64,000 nucleotides of DNA. Source: Comamonadaceae bacterium CG12_big_fil_rev_8_21_14_0_65_59_15. GTDB lineage: Bacteria > Pseudomonadota > Gammaproteobacteria > Burkholderiales > Burkholderiaceae_C. Made by a program: the position numbers and the translations under genes. The notes beneath the pieces were generated by a model. That model was not told the origin of the DNA. It searched no databases and worked only from the letters and a program-made list of their open reading frames with translations. The stretch spans positions 56,613 to 120,612 of the forward strand of contig PCUV01000067.1 of the NCBI GenBank assembly GCA_002786915.1, given 5' to 3'. Below, piece by piece: positions 60,795 to 64,000 of the stretch (positions are counted from its first letter, which is position 1; each line of letters begins with the position of its first letter).

Positions 60795-62423
60795 TCATGG
60801 CTTGACGCTGGTAATGACCCACTCGCCCGGGGCGCGTTCGACAAATTCAAAGTCGATCACCGCGCCGGGCTTCAGGCCTTGCAGCAGCGCCGCGTTGGCA
60901 ACCTTGAACTCCATCGTCATGGCTGGCCACTTCAGGCTTGGAATCGCGTCATGGGCCATGCTGATCGTTCCTGCGGCGCTATTCATTTCTTCCACCTTGC
61001 CGTGTGCCTGATGGCCCGTGGCCGCTGCTGCGCCAGGTTTGGCATCGCTCGCCTTAACGGTTGGCAACGGCCCCACCGTGCTGGTTTGAGCAGTCTTGGC
61101 ATCAGCCGTCCCGCCTGAGACGCCAGCAGCAGGCAACGCCGGCGCCGCAAAACCACCCACAGCGGCCTTCAGGTTGCTCTCAGCATCTATCAAAAAGTTG
61201 GCGCTGACGACCACCTGCTCGCCTTCGCTCACACCACTGAGCACCTCAATATAAGTGTCGCTGCGCGCGCCGGTTTTGACCTCGCGCGGCTCAAAGCGGC
61301 CTTCTTTGACCTGCACCAGCACCAGTTGGCGCGTGCCACTGTCGATCAGCGCCGACAAGGGCACCGTCACGCCCGGTGTCCGTACCGTCACCTGTAGTTC
61401 CACCTGTGCAAACATGCCCGGCTTGATCAAACCACCCGGGTTGGCCAACTCCACGCGCACCGGCACGGTGCGGGTTTCGGCTTTCAGCGTGGGATAGACA
61501 TAGGTCACCACACCGGCAAAGGTCTTGTCGGGGTAAGCGTTGATGCTGACCCGGGCCTTGGCCCCGTTTTTCACCTGTGCCAGGTCTTGCTCGAACACGT
61601 CGGCAATGACCCACACGCGTGACAAATCGGCCACCTGGTAGAGCATCTCACCTGGCATGAAGCGCATGCCTTGCACCGCTTTCTTTTCCATCACAATGCC
61701 CGATGCAGGCGAGCGAAAGATCAGCGTGCGCTGCGTGGCACCGGTACTGCTCAGCGCCTTGATCTGCTCGTCGGAGATGTCCCAGTTTTTCAGGCGCAAC
61801 AGGCTCGACTGCGCCAACTGTTGCATACCCGCCTGCGCCTGGCTGCCCGCATCTTTGAGTGCCGTTACACCTTGCGCGGCAATGGCGTATTCACGCTGGG
61901 CGGATACCAATTCAGGGCTGTAAGCTTCAAACAAGGGTTGACCTTTGGCCACGCTCTGGCCGGTGGTGTTGACCAGCAGGCGCTCCACATAGCCTTCAAA
62001 CTTGGGCGCAATGGTGTGCAGGCGGCGCTCATCGGGCTCGATGCGCCCCGCCGCGCGCACGGTTTTGTCCAGCGCACGCTTTTGCGCGGTCTCCACCCGC
62101 ACGCCAAGTTTTTGCACTTTTTGTGTGTTGATCGAAACCTGTCCAGGTGCATCGGCTTCTTGCGCATCACCGCCTTCATAGACCGCAATGTAGTCCATGC
62201 CCATCGGGTCTTTTTTTGGCGTGGGCGAGGTGTCAGGCAAGCCCATGGGGTTGCGGTAGTACAGCAGTTTTTTGCCGGGTTTTGTCGCCGCACCGGCTCC
62301 CGTGCCATCCGGCGTGCTCGCCACGGACACCGCACTGCCATGGCCAACCCAATAGCCAGCCCCCGCAGCAAATAGTGCGAAAAAAATGATCAGTGTGATG
62401 CCGGTTTTTGTTTTCATCATCAA
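60795..62423 (-). CDS. cusB: CusB-type periplasmic adaptor with N-terminal HMBD and C-terminal CusF-like domain
   Basis: This 542-residue protein has an N-terminal membrane anchor (about 8-26), a heavy-metal-binding domain (YYRNPMGLPDTSPTPKKDPM, then GMDYIAVY, about 55-85), the adaptor core (about 90-410) and a C-terminal CusF-like domain (about 470-542). In that domain the copper ligands of CusF are conserved: the His in SMAHDAIPS and the Trp and two Met in KWPAMTMEF. It links CusA to the outer-membrane channel and can probably hand over Cu(I)/Ag(I). The fusion removes the need for a separate CusF. Confidence 0.9.
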   Translation of the reverse strand: MMMKTKTGITLIIFFALFAAGAGYWVGHGSAVSVASTPDGTGAGAATKPGKKLLYYRNPMGLPDTSPTPKKDPMGMDYIAVYEGGDAQEADAPGQVSINTQKVQKLGVRVETAQKRALDKTVRAAGRIEPDERRLHTIAPKFEGYVERLLVNTTGQSVAKGQPLFEAYSPELVSAQREYAIAAQGVTALKDAGSQAQAGMQQLAQSSLLRLKNWDISDEQIKALSSTGATQRTLIFRSPASGIVMEKKAVQGMRFMPGEMLYQVADLSRVWVIADVFEQDLAQVKNGAKARVSINAYPDKTFAGVVTYVYPTLKAETRTVPVRVELANPGGLIKPGMFAQVELQVTVRTPGVTVPLSALIDSGTRQLVLVQVKEGRFEPREVKTGARSDTYIEVLSGVSEGEQVVVSANFLIDAESNLKAAVGGFAAPALPAAGVSGGTADAKTAQTSTVGPLPTVKASDAKPGAAAATGHQAHGKVEEMNSAAGTISMAHDAIPSLKWPAMTMEFKVANAALLQGLKPGAVIDFEFVERAPGEWVITSVKP

Positions 62424-62465
62424 TCAATCCAGTGACTTGTTATAAGAAAAAGGTAGGGGAAAAGA

Positions 62466-62580
62466 GGGAAAAAGGGGACGCTACCCTTTTCCCGCTTTGA
62501 TGCCGAAAAGGAAAAAAAGGGGACGCTACCCTTTTCCCGCTTTGATGCCGAAAAAGGGTAGCGTCCCCTTTTTCACCTTT
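62466..62580. repeat. Tandem and inverted GGGGACGCTACCC repeats
   Basis: GGGGACGCTACCCTTTTCCC and GCTTTGATGCCGAAAA occur twice in tandem (from about 62475 and 62520). The inverted copy GGGTAGCGTCCCCTTTTT (62557-62574) follows. The second and third copies could form a long hairpin. It lies between the small lipoprotein gene and cusB and resembles REP-type elements. Confidence 0.7.
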
Positions 62581-62582
62581 TT

Positions 62583-62804
62583 TCATTGCGCATAAACCGG
62601 GATGTAGTCCATCCCCATCGAGTCTTTTTTGGGAACCGGCGAGGTATCGCTCTGTCCCATCGGGTTGCGGTAGTAAAGAATTTGCTTCTGCCCACTGCCC
62701 TGGGCTTGCACTGCATTTCCGATCGTGCCTGCCTCGCGCCCGCAAGCCGTCAGCAGCAGCGCCAGCAAGCTGGTGCAAAGCGCAATTGTCAAAACATTTT
62801 TCAT
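62583..62804 (-). CDS. Small heavy-metal-binding-domain lipoprotein of the cus operon
   Basis: This 73-residue protein has a lipoprotein signal (LLALLLTACG, lipobox LTAC, Cys about residue 21) and one HMBD unit (YYRNPMGQSDTSPVPKKDSM, then GMDYIPVY). The same unit is found at the N terminus of CusB in this operon. It may pick up Cu/Ag in the periplasm. Its start overlaps the stop of the outer-membrane factor gene, and a large repeat separates it from cusB. Confidence 0.82.
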   Translation of the reverse strand: MKNVLTIALCTSLLALLLTACGREAGTIGNAVQAQGSGQKQILYYRNPMGQSDTSPVPKKDSMGMDYIPVYAQ

Positions 62805-64000
62805 AACTCTTCTCCTAATAATTTTTCAATCTCTGCCAACCGCATTTGTGCTTCCAGCTGGGCCTTGAGCTGGCTTTGTTTGGCTCCTCGCACCTGGCGC
62901 TGGGCTTCGAGCAGCGTGGCAAAGTCGAGCTTGCCGTTTTCATAACCCGCCAGTGCCGCCTGAAAAGTCAGCTCGGCCTGCGGCAGCAAACTGGTGCTGG
63001 CCAGTTGCGCGGTGCGCTGCGCGGCTTCGATACCGGCCAGGTTAGCTGACAAGTCGGATGCCACTTGATGTTCTAACGCAGCACGGCGCGTCTGCGCGGC
63101 ATCCAGCATGGCCTGCGCTTCACGCTCTTGGGCGCGGCGCGTACCTTGCTGTAGCGGGATGTTCAGCTCCAGCATCAGGCTCCACTCGCTGATGCGGCTT
63201 TGCATTTGCGTCGGGGTGATGGCCAGCGTGAAGTCGGGGTAGCGGTTTTTCAGCGTCAATTCACGGGAGAGTTCTGCGGCCTTGATGCGCGCGTCTTGCG
63301 TGGCCAGCAGCGGGTTGCGCTGGCGTGAGCGCTCCAGTAGTGCATCGGCATTTAGTCGGTCCGCAGCAGGCAACGCGGGCAAGGTCACAGCGGCCGCCAG
63401 CGCCGCCCCGGGTGGACGCGCCAGCAAGGCGTTCAGGCGTGCGTCGGCCTGACGTGCCTCGCCATCTAGGGCTACCAACTCGGTCTGCATGGCGGTTTGC
63501 TCCACCTGCGCGCGAATGGCGTCCTGCTGCATCGCCAGGCCACCGGCGTAGCGCACCTGCGCCACACTGGCCAGGCGCTGGGTCAGGTCCAGCAATTCTT
63601 GCGTGAGCTTTTGGGTGGCGTGCAAAAAATAGCGCTGCGCGTGCGTGGTTTTGACTTGTGCTGCCAGTTCCACCCAGCTGCCCTGTGCCTTGCCTTCCAC
63701 CGCCTGTGCCTCTTGCGTGGCAATGGCACGCTTCAAGTCGCGCTTACCCCACCACGGCAGGTCTTGCATGAAGGTGTATTTGGTGCTGCCGGTGTCACTG
63801 GGCCACAGCGTGGGTGCTTGCGAATCACCCTTGGTGATGTCCATCCATTCGACGCGCAGCTTGGGGTCCATCAGCGCGCCGGCCATGGTCACCCGCTCCT
63901 TGGCAGCCTGCGCCTCGTGGCGCATGCTGCTGTAGTCGGGGTTGTTGGCTTTGGCCAGCGCCAACAGGCCCGGCACCTCGGCACCTGGCAGTGCCTCTTG
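62801..64000 (-). CDS. cusC: Outer-membrane efflux protein, CusC/TolC family (5' end outside the window)
   Basis: The frame is open to base 64000, giving about 400 residues without the N terminus. The pattern is that of an outer-membrane factor with two repeats of long coiled-coil helices: LALAKANNPDYSSMRHEAQA, QRLASVAQVRYAGGLAMQQD and ELTFQAALAGYENGKLDFAT. It would form the exit channel of the CusCBA pump. It is the first visible gene of the operon, followed by the HMBD lipoprotein, cusB and cusA. No metal-responsive regulator is visible in the window. Confidence 0.88.
   Translation of the reverse strand, partial: QEALPGAEVPGLLALAKANNPDYSSMRHEAQAAKERVTMAGALMDPKLRVEWMDITKGDSQAPTLWPSDTGSTKYTFMQDLPWWGKRDLKRAIATQEAQAVEGKAQGSWVELAAQVKTTHAQRYFLHATQKLTQELLDLTQRLASVAQVRYAGGLAMQQDAIRAQVEQTAMQTELVALDGEARQADARLNALLARPPGAALAAAVTLPALPAADRLNADALLERSRQRNPLLATQDARIKAAELSRELTLKNRYPDFTLAITPTQMQSRISEWSLMLELNIPLQQGTRRAQEREAQAMLDAAQTRRAALEHQVASDLSANLAGIEAAQRTAQLASTSLLPQAELTFQAALAGYENGKLDFATLLEAQRQVRGAKQSQLKAQLEAQMRLAEIEKLLGEEL

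Noticed and set aside
62466..62580. Possible CRISPR array
   Set aside because: Only two direct units are present, with no spacer pattern and no cas genes; the inverted third copy fits a REP-type element.

Overview
The window looks like a chromosomal segment of a Burkholderiales betaproteobacterium, most likely a Comamonadaceae member near Rhodoferax or Polaromonas. Reasons are the GC-rich coding DNA, the kdsD-kdsC-lptC order beside a CPA2 antiporter gene, an ArgP-type LysR, and a dispersed hairpin repeat ending in a GCAAGCAGCTAT-like core that I associate with this family. The genus is an inference. No rRNA, tRNA, CRISPR array, integrase or transposase was seen.

Layout. 1-9.6 kb: the end of an HcnA/HcnB-type oxidoreductase pair, ABC-F protein Uup, acetoacetyl-CoA synthetase, and an FbpABC ferric-iron importer behind a promoter that carries a Fur-box-like palindrome. 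9.6-17.6 kb: a type I restriction-modification locus, hsdR-hsdM-mqsR-mqsA-hsdS followed by an AlbA_2/RecG-like ATPase gene, so a complete MqsRA toxin-antitoxin pair sits inside the restriction operon. 17.7-38.9 kb: metabolism and regulation, including methylmalonate-semialdehyde dehydrogenase, PaiB, an omega-aminotransferase with divergent LysR, a hydroxypyruvate isomerase-like protein, an anion permease, a molybdopterin oxidoreductase, ArgP, TetR, a universal stress protein, threonine dehydratase, a YddG-like exporter, a PAS/GGDEF diguanylate cyclase, a SulP-STAS-cNMP transporter, AmtB and a glycine-rich RRM protein. 38.9-44.5 kb: an SDR, then lptC-kdsC-kdsD for lipopolysaccharide, a Kef-type antiporter and apt. 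44.7-48.9 kb: five overlapping genes on the minus strand (thermostable-hemolysin family, AMP-dependent ligase, heme-oxygenase-like diiron protein, SDR, TPR protein), which look like an uncharacterised small-molecule pathway.

49.0-64.0 kb: a complete Cu/Ag efflux operon (cusC-like, metal-binding lipoprotein, cusB with fused metal-binding domains, cusA) lies on the minus strand. Beyond its 3' end are three partial copies of cusA in the same orientation, separated by plus-strand toxin-antitoxin modules: DUF4258/DUF2283, a HigB-HigA fusion, DUF4160/DUF2442, RelE/XRE, an orphan VapB-like gene, Phd/VapC, a HigB tail with HigA, and VapB/VapC. Two higBA loci are broken in different parts of the toxin. 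This mosaic is the most unusual structure in the window.

A hairpin repeat recurs at gene 3' ends, often touching stop codons, and also appears inside uup. A second, 81-100 bp element with terminal inverted repeats occurs near 20.1 and 60.6 kb. All functions are assigned by motif recognition; no database search was run.
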